Part shown: piece after piece, positions 1-9,544 of the stretch | Numbering within the stretch: position 1 is the first letter of the stretch | How the letters are laid out: each line of letters begins with the position of its first letter | Origin: Pristionchus mayeri | Taxonomy: Eukaryota; Nematoda; Chromadorea; Rhabditida; Neodiplogasteridae | NCBI GenBank assembly: GCA_036245805.1 | Contig: BTRK01000005.1 | Span: 30,547,469 to 30,611,468, forward strand | Reading direction: 5' to 3' | Length of the DNA: 64,000 nucleotides | Made by a program: the position numbers and the translations under genes | The notes under the pieces: model-generated | Seen by the model: the letters and a program-made list of their open reading frames with translations, nothing else | Databases searched by the model: none | What the model was told of the DNA's origin: nothing

Positions 1-3000
1 GCATGGTACACATGAGCTGCATTACTCCAGGCGCAAAGGGATGGACTAAACTCAAGGTATCTCTTGTAATTGCTTGGTCAGAGAAAATATTTGAACGACT
101 TTCATGCCGCTAGCTACAACGATCAGACAATGACACCCGCCAGTTGGAACAGCAAATGTGGAAGATACATCACTATCGAGTAAAGCTCAGTTTCATAATT
201 TGAAGAATTACGCTCGAAAGATATTTATTCTCCGAAAACTATCTATAATACGTGGGATGAAGAACTCTGAATTGAAGTAACAAATTAACAATATAAAATA
301 ATTTTATCAGGCCTTTGGACGGCGGGAAGCGAGCGAATATCATAATGGTGGATTCAACGATAAATAAAGTGAAGGGTATAATGTGTTCTATAGCTATTTA
401 TGTAATCCCTAATTTCGATAAAATAAGGTTGAAAATAACACAGTCAGATGGGAAATTATTGAACATATCTTAATTATCATTCAGGCATCCATCTACACTT
501 CAAACCTGCGCCTGGTTTGAGCCCGAATGTACATTGTGAAAATTATCAGCCACAATCAAGACAGGAGTTTGAAAATCAAGGCTACGGTAAGATATTAATT
601 CTATCATATAAATTGTGCCAACATTAGGAAAGATCTACAATTCTTTGAGAAGTTTTGCGTATTCTTACTAGAATCTGATTAGCACATTTTTTTCAGGATT
701 GAAATTCGAACAAAATAAAGAACAGTTTGACAAAAGTCGGTCGGCGACCTACACATATTGCAACTTCGATTTCAAATCAACTGACGATCAGGATGTAAAT
801 TTCAATTGTTGTTGCTTTTAAACTGCATTTCTCAGATTCGCAAGAAAATCACAGATAGTGTGGGAGATAATTCGAATCACAAATTCGTGATTGAAACGGA
901 TGAAGGTGATTAACTCTGGTCTGATTCCATCATTAGTTCATCAACATGTACGTTAATAATGGTTCTAATAGTGCCACTAATAATAACTCTCCTCGTCTCA
1001 CATACTCTCTCACATTTCTATTAGTGGCACTAATAGTGAAATAGACTCTACTCTAATCCAGTGCTCTCTCCATCAGCAGAAAAATTAGAGAGCATTGGAA
1101 ACGAGGAGACCTCATTCCTCTACTAATGTACATGTTCATGAGTTAATGGTGGAATCAGCCAGAGAAACCAGAGAACCCAATAATAAAATATCTAATAGGC
1201 CTAACGTTAGAGTATTAATTGTTCTAGGAGATATATATTCTTACAAACATTTTGCAGGCCCGGAAACCGCCGACGACGTAAATCTTCATCGTATCAAAAG
1301 TGTGAACCTTTCTTTGATGAGCGCATTGTCTCGTCTTATTTGATGAACGCATTGCCTCGTCTTTGCATCAAGTAGAAAGTTGATTCCAGATAATCCGAAT
1401 TTGCAGTACCGTGCAAGGATAAATTGGAGCATCTAATCACACTCAATGGTCATGACAATGACGAAGAAGGTCGATTTCCTCTGGAGATCGTCCCGATAAG
1501 TTCCAAGGTATGCATACTACTAATGAGCGGAACTATTTTAGAAAATCGATTTTTTTCCCAACAAAATTTTGGTTGTTTTTGCAAATATAAACAAGACATT
1601 GTTTAAAGTATACATTATGTATTGTATTAATGTATTGTATATTATAAAAATTCAGTATATTCGAGCCGACATCCCAGCAGGACGACGATGGGTGGAGGAG
1701 AATGACATGATTAAGAATTCCCAATGCAGTGAGTGAACAACCCTTTCCTCTCAAATATTTGCTAGTTCTCTGAGTATCGCTTCTAAATATTGCCGATGTC
1801 TCATCACAATTCTGCCATTTTCAGCCACAAGAAGGACTCAGGCGGGGCTAACAGCAAGTGGGAGTACGTGAAGGAGGGATTCGTGTCAGTTTTATCGTGT
1901 TTTATTCCCAATTTAATAAATTTAGAAAATTTTTTCTAAATTTAGCTGAGAGAAATGTGTTTTAGTAAAATGAAATATAATATTCTCTCTGTAGATGTCG
2001 CCGTGGCCAGATGAGTCGATCGAAAGATGATAGGTTCGTGCAATCCGAGGATTCGAAATTCAACTGAATTCCATTCAGCAAAATCTTGGGGACCAGCGAC
2101 GCCGTCAAGTGTGCTAGGAAGAGTACGTTTCAGTGTTAAATGTTTGATATTCATACAAATTCTCATGTGCGAATTTCAGAATGTTCGGTGTGCGAGAAGC
2201 CACCGATACTGAAAGGAGATGGGACGGATCCGCCAAAGTTCGATGACGCCATAGAGGGAGATCGATGCAGCACACTCAAGGTAGAGTGGAGACTCAAATG
2301 GTAGCCAAGGTGGTGGAGGGAGTGCGAGAGAACAACGTACTGCAACTCCCATGCACGTGGCATGCACTTCTACCGAAATTTGTACCTGAATGAGGAAAGA
2401 GGAGGAAGTATACTTATGTTACTTTTGATTAGAGTAAATAATTTCAGTGGATTGCCTTACTTACACTGCCTCCCCATCATTCCTACCCCTCTCATTCTGA
2501 CACATCTTTCTGTAGAGGTGTACATGCACGCATACAAAATAGCAGTCGAATCTAGAGGAAGTGAATCTCATTTGCAGTGTTCCTCCAAGTACATGCTACT
2601 CAAGATGAAGAATGCGCCGAATTTGGTGCGATTTGAGAATTCATTCATTTTCAAGAATAAAAATTGAGATACTCCACAAGAAGAATGAGCTCACGTGCTC
2701 AGAAGATAACCAGCACGGAGCGAAGAATTGGCAGCCGTCTATGGTACGCCGCCGAGTAGAGTGCTAAGCGATACTAATTTTGAAATGTTCTTTGATCTTT
2801 GTTTTTTTCAAAATTCAATCTTCGAAATTGAGGTTTATCTGAAGGGCGAAGTAGCCGAGGCTGTTTGCGTCAAAGATGGTCGGGATTCCCACATTTTTCG
2901 CAAATTTCAATAATAATAAAACAATAAATCTTTAGTGAGCTGCATGAAGATCCATCCTCTGAACAAGGGAATTTGCAAGGAGGGCAAGAATTGCACGGAG

Positions 3001-3191
3001 GTGGGTAAAAGGAGGCCACTGAAGAAACCGAACCATGACAACTCTTGTTGATAGTGCTCCCTTTTTTGCACTTCGATGATGGAAAAAATCTCAAAATTTT
3101 ATCGACTCTAAAGAGTAAATTGCGTTTATTCCAGGTCTTCCATAGTGACAACTACGATAATTCGTTCCCTTGCACTGGAGACGTCGATCTA
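1..3191 (+). pseudogene. 5' part of a membrane-protein gene (ectodomain exons), cut by a transposon
   Basis: I do not recognise this gene. A chain of short exons with GT..AG introns can be followed: one ending at 56 (HMSCITPGAKGWTKLK), then about 128-178, 311-368, 485-580, 698-796, 837-899, 1257-1289, 1408-1507, 1656-1729, 2180-2282, 2577-2622, 2668-2740, 2832-2878, 2937-3000 and 3135-3191. The translation is hydrophilic with spaced cysteines (SCMKI, KNCTE, ELTCSED, CSVCEKPP), as in a secreted nematode ectodomain. The last exon is broken by the element at 3192. It continues in frame at 9545 if the element and one TA copy are ignored (GAT CTA | ATC TAC). The joint between the exons near 1729 and 1825, and the stretch at 1990-2130, do not splice cleanly, so prediction error or decay is possible. 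The start lies before the window. Confidence 0.5.
909..1176. repeat. Small foldback (MITE-like) repeat in an intron
   Basis: The outer arms are inverted copies: CTGATTCCATCATTAGTTCA near 920-940 matches the reverse complement of the TGAGTTAATGGTGGAATCAG region near 1138-1157. Both contain CATGTAC. An inner inverted pair, TAGTGCCACTAATA near 970 and TATTAGTGGCACTAATAG near 1020, lies between them. The repeat lies in the intron between the exon ending near 899 and the exon at 1257. No coding potential was seen. Confidence 0.5.
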
Positions 3192-4349
3192 TCGTACGTG
3201 ATGGAAATATAGGAACGTATACCGTGAAGTTCGTAAAATACCACCTTTCTTGGATTATGGTGAATTTACATTTTTGTGACTTTTGATTTTTTTCATTCTT
3301 TTTTTCATATACGTTTACATAAAACGGATGGGTTTTTTCCATGAAAAGTGGCTAAATAATATTTAAAAGAGAAAATAAAAATTGAATAAAATTGCGAAAA
3401 TTGCACTACCGTAATCGCAGTTTCGTCAGTTATTTGGCATCCGCGTCCGCGAGCGGACGTCCGCGCCATGAATTTTGCAATTTCTCGCTCCTACTTTTCT
3501 CGTTATTTTCCCTCGAATTTCCTGTTATATTGTTCAATTAAGTTTAATTTGAATTAGTTTCGCACTCTCATCTGCCCAGTTTCGTCGAGTAAAGTAGATT
3601 TGCCACTAGTTTTAGGCAGTTTACGCTCGTTTTACGAATTTTAGGCAGTTGACCTTATTTCATAATCGGGCTCGTCGTATTTCGACAACATTTTTTTCGC
3701 GTTACTTTACTTAATTTAATTAAAAACTTGCATGTATATTGTTTCGCACTCACGCTTCCCCGCTTCACCCTCGTAAATTAGCACAAATCGCTAATATTAG
3801 GCCGCCTCAACTTCGAATTTGAACTGTTATCATTCTTTTTTGTTTAGTACTTTTGCTTTGCAGGTCGCGAGTATCGGAATCATGTCGAATCAAACTCCGT
3901 ACATCGGCAGCAAGATCAGTCTCATTTCCAAGCTCGATATTCGCTACGAGGGAATTCTTTACTCTTCGAGCACCACGGAGTCCACCATCGCACTCGTGAA
4001 AGGTTAATATAGAATATTTTATTTAATTATTCGAGCGTTTTAGTGCGTTGTCTGGGCACTGAGGACCGACCGGTATCCAACCCTGTCCTTACTCGTGATG
4101 ATGTGTACGAACACATTATCTTCAAGGCCAGTTTCCTCGAGTAAAGTAGCATCACCTCTACTTTTAAGCAGTTTACGCTCATTTTATCATAAGATGTTCC
4201 TAAAATTTAATTTTGAATTGTTATCGTTCTTTTTTGCTGAGTACTTTTGATTTGCAGAACCGAGAAAGTCGAGAAGGCTTGATCCGAGGCCGAAATTTCC
4301 TATGAAGTGGGAGGGGAAGCACCTGGACCAAGGAGCTCGCTGCCAGCAA
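3192..4349 (+). repeat. Left terminal inverted repeat
   Basis: This arm matches the reverse complement of 8377-9542 almost base for base. It differs mainly by an 8-bp insertion in the right arm near 9030. It contains the whole two-exon LSM14-domain mini-gene and the first part of an eL14-like exon. Identity stops at 4349, in the middle of that exon. Confidence 0.9.
3882..4144 (+). CDS. LSM14-domain mini-gene (CAR-1-like N-terminus), left copy
   Basis: Two exons, 3882-4002 and 4044-4144, encode 73 residues starting [17 protein letters not shown] and containing [10 protein letters not shown], then (after the intron) [19 protein letters not shown] and a stop. This is the N-terminal Sm-like LSM14 domain of the CAR-1/LSM14/Scd6 family, which binds decapping and P-body partners. 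Known family members continue with FDF and RGG regions, and here the stop follows the domain directly. An acceptor-like TTTGCAG sits 20 bp before the start codon, as expected for trans-splicing. The frame is intact with no stop inside the domain. It is a captured fragment in the transposon, not the resident gene, and expression is unknown. Confidence 0.75.
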
Positions 4350-4410
4350 CTTTGCTGTCCACCTTCACTTTGCTCATCCCGTGACGATTGTAGTCGAAGT
4401 CTGAAATAAA
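4259..4410 (+). pseudogene. eL14-like exon fragment followed by a non-homologous tail, left arm
   Basis: After a CAG acceptor, 4259-4349 is the same sequence as the eL14-like exon in the right arm. The frame giving TWTKELAAS has an upstream stop, so it is not an intact exon. Beyond 4349 the left arm differs. The same frame stays open (NFAVHLHFAHPVTIVVEV) to a TGA at 4402-4404, overlapped by an AATAAA at 4405-4410 that could end transcripts from the LSM14-domain mini-gene. Confidence 0.45.
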
Positions 4411-4460
4411 TTACAGTAACAGCAATGCATTTGTGTGTACGAAACGACTATTGTTGTAGA

Positions 4461-5256
4461 CTAATCACCGGGAGGAGGGGCGGGAAGATTCTTGATGGCA
4501 ACGTCGACATCCTTTGTAAGTTTCTTCACTGCATCCTTCAACTCGGTATCCGTCTGTTCCCTCTCGATGACCTCAAACCGACGATATAATATCGAATAGA
4601 GTTCAAGGTGAAGATTTGAGTACGGTACCGAGTGGGAGATGGACTCCAGTTGCCCTCGATCATTGTATTGACGTCTTTCCATTCTCTCCATGAAGGCCGT
4701 GATCTTGTCCATTTGCATGCGAATCGGGGCGAGCTCCTCGCGGACAGCGTCCCGAATCATTTCTATCATGATTAATAAAGCACACTGACTAACTGACATT
4801 CTGAAAACACAGTACCTCGGAGCTGAAGAGAATCGTCGGGAGTAGGCTCGCGAGATTGGTCTAGAAAAGGATCTGCGATGCGAGTACGATCTCCCTCGTC
4901 CATTGGTTCCTCCTCCATATCATAGCCATTTGACGTCTCCTGCTTCACCAGAGAAGGACGGAAGATGGTGAACTAAACCGATGAAGTATCTGGATACTGT
5001 AGGTCGAATATCAGTAAGGACTCACTGGTTGTTCGCCCTTCTTCGCTTTCCCTCTTGCGCTCGAGGGAAGATCCATGAACCCTTGGCACTTCTTCTTGGT
5101 CCCTTGGAAGGCAAACGTGCCTGATTCCACCTTCTCATCGTCTCCATTTACTACTCGAAAAGAGACAGCTCGGCCAGGGTGACCAGGACCTTTAGTGAGA
5201 TCCCCCGCATTGATCATCTTGAGCATGCTTCCCTGCTGAACGACGACGAATGCCAT
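4461..5256 (-). CDS. Second gene of the transposon, unknown function
   Basis: Three exons (5256-5026, 4972-4816, 4762-4461) with two 53-bp introns give 229 residues. I do not recognise the family. The N-terminal 77 residues (MAFVVVQQGSMLKMINAGDL onward) look beta-rich and basic, with KGPGHPGR and KGEQP. The middle is acidic (DMEEEPMDEGD). The C-terminal 100 residues are rich in charged heptad-like segments (REELAPIRMQMDKI, KDAVKKLTKDVD) suggesting a coiled coil, ending NLPAPPPGD. TTCCAG immediately precedes the start codon, a likely trans-splice acceptor. The gene is divergent from the transposase gene with 175 bp between start codons. A role as transposition accessory, DNA-binding partner or anti-silencing factor is inference only. 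The phases fit exactly, so the model is fairly firm. Confidence 0.65.
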
Positions 5257-5431
5257 CTGGAAGCGTAAAATCGAAATAAAATAGATGGAAAACGAATAAA
5301 AAGGACGAAAATACAACGTAATCAAAGAGGTCTCTCAATTTCGTGATAATTGCATCATCTCTGGAAATATGCCTCTGTAGACGTTCGAAAACGTTCCTTT
5401 TATTACTTTTTTTCTCGATTATTTCGCCAGA
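5257..5431. promoter_or_regulatory. Shared intergenic region between divergent transposon genes
   Basis: Only 175 bp separate the start codons of the second gene (-) and the transposase (+), so this stretch must hold the promoter elements or trans-splice outrons of both. It is AT-rich with T-runs near 5400-5415. No specific motif can be named. Confidence 0.35.
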
Positions 5432-6829
5432 ATGTCTTCTCTTCCCAACATACGTGTTCGCAAGGTGAGCGTTTATCGATTTCCATTCTTTCGTAAACCT
5501 TCGAATGTATACTATGTGAGTAATCAATGAGTTTCTTTGAGAATGTCGCTCGTCCTCCTCTTCAGAAAGATTGGAGAGACGATATTGCAGTGTGGAGAGA
5601 GGGCGGAGATACCTACCAGAGAATTGTGGACAAGTCTGATGAAAGGGGGCATCCAATCTCCAAGAGCATGGCACATCGATATGTGAACAAAGTGTTCACT
5701 CCACACGAATACAAGCCGACATCTCTGAAGGACAGGCAGATGTTCACCGAGATTATAGATTTCGTTCTCGAATCCTATCTCAACGACAGCGAGGCCACTC
5801 TATCGTCCATCAAGCAGACCATTAAGGGAACATTTGACGAGGAGGTACCGAACTATGTTCATCAAGACACTACCGTAACACATAATAGTACTTCCCCAGA
5901 CCCCCACTTGCAGATCTCTGAGGCTGTGGTTCGAAGAATCAGAGAGGAGTGTGGCCTGATCTGCTACAACACTCGATATGGCCATTCGGTGCGAGAAGTC
6001 AATCGACCACTCCGTCTGTCCTTCTGTGAACAACAAATCGCAGAGAGAAACATGTTCACTAACCATGTGTTCACTGACGAATGCATGGTTCAGTTGAGTG
6101 CTAACTCTCGATTCTGTTTCTGCATGAGAGGGGACGTGCTCAGAAGGGTGAAATCCACCCACAAAAATCCAGTCAGAGTTAGTTTCTCACCCCTCTATTT
6201 ATTATGAACGAGAAAATCTATTTGCAGATAATGATCTGGGGTGGGATCAGCTGGGACGGCCCTACTGAACTGATCTTACTGGATCCCTCTACGAAGATCG
6301 ATTCTGGTCTGTATCAAGTAATGCTGGATTCGGCATACAAGCCATGGGCAAGGTAAATACAATTGATTGATGAACTCAAAATTACGATGAATATATTATT
6401 TATTCAGAAGGCTGTTCGGAGATAACGCCGTCCTTATCCAGGACAACAACACACGTGCCTACCTCGAGAGAGAAGTACTCAAGGTTGGCAAATTAAGAAC
6501 CCTAATAATAAGTTTCATCATAAGACTAACGGATTTTCCTTCACCAGACCATGGATTGGCCGGCAGAATCGCCGGATCTGAATGCTGTCGAGATCGTATG
6601 GGCTAATCTCAAGAGATGGCTGCAAAATGTGTGGAAGCCTAAGGGGAAGGATCACTTGATACAGGGAATCTCCAAGTTCTGGGAGGAGCATCTCACCGTA
6701 GAACGGTGCAGACGCTACATCAGAAGAGTTCATTCACAAATGCGAAAAGTGATTGCCGTAAGGGGAGCCCCGTCTTTGATTGACCCATTCTCCAGTGTTT
6801 CGTTTACAATTGTTTGTATTCGTTATTGA
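5432..6829 (+). CDS. Tc1/mariner (IS630) superfamily DDE transposase
   Basis: The model is join(5432-5464, 5566-6177, 6228-6352, 6408-6483, 6548-6829), 375 residues. A helix-turn-helix region (DWRDDIAVWREGGDTYQRI through SKSMAHRYVNK) is followed by the catalytic core. First Asp is in VFTDECMVQL, second in LIQDNN, and Glu in SPDLNAVEIVW, with the WGGISWDG and DWPAESPDLN blocks typical of DDE_3 transposases. It would cut and paste the element using the terminal repeats. As spliced, only 27 residues separate the second Asp and the Glu, against 34 in classic Tc1, so the third intron may be misjudged or the spacing may be genuinely short. An alternative start at 5527 (MSFFENVARPPLQ) reads in frame into the second exon without the first intron. 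The frame is otherwise intact. Confidence 0.85.
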
Positions 6830-6888
6830 AATAAGACCATGATAATGATAAATCTTTATCCACGAAAAACTCACAAATATAAATACAA

Positions 6889-8468
6889 TTAGGCGATTTC
6901 CATCTTGACCAATCGGTTTCTGGCTTGCTTGGCGCGCATCAGTTTGTAGCTGTCGAAGGTGCTGACTCCTGAAAGGAAAAGTATTATTGTGCTCACAAAA
7001 ACAGATTATTGACAAGATACTCGATCCTTTTTTAATAGAAAGAGCTAGATACAGTGTCCCGGTACCAAGCATCGAGCTCAGGCCACGAAAAACTTCGTGA
7101 CACGGATCATTTGATTACAAGTTCACAAAAATAAACAAATATTGAAAGACTGCTTCAACATCCCGGTCCCAAGCCTCTAATTCGTGTAGCCCGTGAATGG
7201 ATCCGGGTACCAGGCAGTAGGATCCTTGGTAGCATTTGATGGGTTCGGGATAGCAAAAATATTTTAGAACATGGGTACTCTCTGACGGGACCCGGATCCG
7301 AATATTGGGCCAGGATATAGAAAGAGCATAACAGAATAGCATATTTTAAAATAATAATAAATTTAAAAATACTGACCGACGGGAGAGCCCCCCTTCAGGC
7401 TACGGACGCTGCGGAGAACTCCGGAAGCGGGTCCATCGAGAAGAACCTGTTAATAAAATATTAAATTTAAAAGCTGTGGGACCTTGCTAACATTTAATGG
7501 GATCTGGATGACAAAATGAAATACTTTTAGAACATGGTTACCCTCTGACTGGACCCGGATCCGAGGATTGGGCCATAGAACAGTAACATAGCCTTACAAA
7601 ATACCACATTTTAAAATATCAATAAATTTACAAATACTGACCGACGAGAGACTGCTTCGGTTCACTCCTCGAGCCCAATGGCGACCTTGAACTTAGTCTG
7701 CTGGAGGTCCTTCTGCTGGAGGTTTACGGACGCTGCGGAGAACTGTGGAAGCGGGTCCATCGAGAAGAACCTGTTAATAAAATATTTAATCATGCAAAGT
7801 TGCTTATTTTTTAAAAAAGGACAATACATTTTCGAAAAATAAGACATTAACGTGGAACTGCTCGGGACCCGGGTTCCATGACTTGTCCGTCTCAATTTTG
7901 AGACATGGTACCACGCTGTGGAACCAGAGCAGCCTTTGATGGGTCCTGGATGGCCAACATATTTTTGGAACCTGAGTATCCTCTAATGGTAACCGGGTTC
8001 GGGAACACGATACAGAGTCGAACAAAATACCACATTTTTAACTCGAATATTTTGCGACTAATACGGGCATTTTGGAAGCAAAAAAGAGGTAAAAGGACTG
8101 AGAGATAATTGGCGTCTAATCCCTATCGGATGACTCTCGGGGCAACAAAAAATATGGAACTGGTTTCAGTGGTAGCGATAAGTCCCGACCAATCAATTAA
8201 CCAAAATATAAGATCATACCTTGAGCTTTCCATCTTGATCAATCGGTTTATGGCTTGCTTGGCGCGCAACAGCTTGTAGCGGTCGAAGTCGGGGAGAGCA
8301 GAGCGCTGCAGAGCAAAATTATGTCGAATTTATTCCCGGAATATTAACAAAGAACATAAAATATACACTTACAAGCTTGCTGGCAGCGAGCTCCTTGGTC
8401 CAGGTGCTTCCCCTCCCACTTCATAGGAAATTTCGGCCTCGGATCAAGCCTTCTCGACTTTCTCGGTT
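6889..8468 (-). pseudogene. Scrambled exons resembling ribosomal protein eL14
   Basis: On the minus strand, going inward from the right arm, the pieces are an exon ending TWTKELAASKL (8468-8380), an exon with DFDRYKLLRAKQAINRLIK (about 8305-8221), a frame-broken exon with LLDGPASTVLRSVR and then LQQTKFKVAIGLEE (about 7770-7640), a second version LLDGPASGVLRSVRSLK (7446-7377), and a final exon DSYKLMRAKQARNRLVKMEIA with stop (6968-6889). The DGP..V.R and DFD.YKL..AK..RN blocks are characteristic of eL14 (RPL14). Two exon types occur twice and one copy is frameshifted, so no complete eL14 can be read. These look like captured and internally duplicated gene pieces. Confidence 0.6.
7095..8020. 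repeat. Three diverged ~110-bp repeats between eL14-like exons
   Basis: Related blocks occur near 7216-7330, 7475-7590 and 7900-8010. Each has a GGTACC-like start, a TTTGATGGGTTCGGGAT-like middle, ATATTTT.GAAC, a TACTCTCT-like stretch, and ACCCGGATCCG or ACCGGGTTCGG. They alternate with duplicated eL14-like exons, so the duplicated unit was intron repeat plus exon. Confidence 0.55.
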
Positions 8469-9542
8469 CTGCAAATCAAAAGTACTCAGCAAAAAAGAAC
8501 GATAACAATTCAAAATTAAATTTTAGGAACATCTTATGATAAAATGAGCGTAAACTGCTTAAAAGTAGAGGTGATGCTACTTTACTCGAGGAAACTGGCC
8601 TTGAAGATAATGTGTTCGTACACATCATCACGAGTAAGGACAGGGTTGGATACCGGTCGGTCCTCAGTGCCCAGACAACGCACTAAAACGCTCGAATAAT
8701 TAAATAAAATATTCTATATTAACCTTTCACGAGTGCGATGGTAGACTCCGTGGTGCTCGAAGAGTAAAGAATACCCTCGTAGCGAATATCGAGCTTGGAA
8801 ATGAGACTGATCTTGCTGCCGATGTACGGAGTTTGATTCGACATGATTCCGATACTCGCGACCTGCAAAGCAAAAGTACTAAACAAAAAAGAATGATAAC
8901 AGTTCAAATTCGAAGTTGAGGCGGCCTAATATTAGCGATTTGTGCTAATTTACGAGGGTGAAGCGGGGAAGCGTGAGTGCGAAACAATATACATGCAAGT
9001 TTTTAATTAAATTAAGTAAAGTAACGCGAAAGACAAGCAAAAATGTTGTCGAAATACGACGAGCCCGATTATGAAATAAGGTCAACTGCCTAAAATTCGT
9101 AAAACGAGCGTAAACTGCCTAAAACTAGTGGCAAATCTACTTTACTCGACGAAACTGGGCAGATGAGAGTGCGAAACTAATTCAAATTAAACTTAATTGA
9201 ACAATATAACAGGAAATTCGAGGGAAAATAACGAGAAAAGTAGGAGCGAGAAATTGCAAAATTCATGGCGCGGACGTCCGCTCGCGGACGCGGATGCCAA
9301 ATAACTGACGAAACTGCGATTACGGTAGTGCAATTTTCGCAATTTTATTCAATTTTTATTTTCTCTTTTAAATATTATTTAGCCACTTTTCATGGAAAAA
9401 ACCCACCCGTTTTATGTAAACGTATATGAAAAAAAGAATGAAAAAAATCAAAAGTCACAAAAATGTAAATTCACCATAATCCAAGAAAGGTGATATTTTA
9501 CGAACTTCACGGTATACGTTCCTATATTTCCATCACGTACGA
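8377..9542 (-). repeat. Right terminal inverted repeat
   Basis: This is the mirror copy of 3192-4349, 8 bp longer. The inner boundary coincides with the 3' end of an eL14-like exon (TWTKELAASKL, then a GTAAGT donor), whereas the left arm runs into unrelated sequence there. Confidence 0.9.
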
Positions 9543-9544
9543 TA

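Larger units (their letters stand above)
3192..9542 (+). mobile_element. Tc1/mariner-like DNA transposon with 1.16-kb inverted repeats and captured host exons
   Basis: The two ends are inverted: the left starts TCGTACGTGATGG and the right ends CCATCACGTACGA. The element is flanked by TA on both sides (3190-3191 and 9543-9544), the target duplication typical of the Tc1/mariner superfamily. Inside are a DDE transposase gene (+, 5432-6829), a divergent second gene (-, 4461-5256), an LSM14-domain mini-gene in each terminal repeat, and eL14-like exon fragments. The insertion lies in an exon of a membrane-protein gene. The two arms are nearly identical apart from an 8-bp indel, which suggests recent activity or gene conversion. 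The size of 6351 bp is much larger than typical 1.3-2.5-kb Tc1/mariner elements. Confidence 0.85.

Noticed and set aside
3091..3342. 83-residue - strand open frame at the left end of the transposon
   Set aside because: The same frame appears in the mirror arm near 9380-9540, is low-complexity Lys/Asn-rich and crosses the element boundary. It is an accident of the terminal repeat.
5192..5706. Minus-strand open frames of 60 to 160 residues opposite the transposase start
   Set aside because: They overlap the well-supported transposase exon and the second gene in other frames and show no domain.
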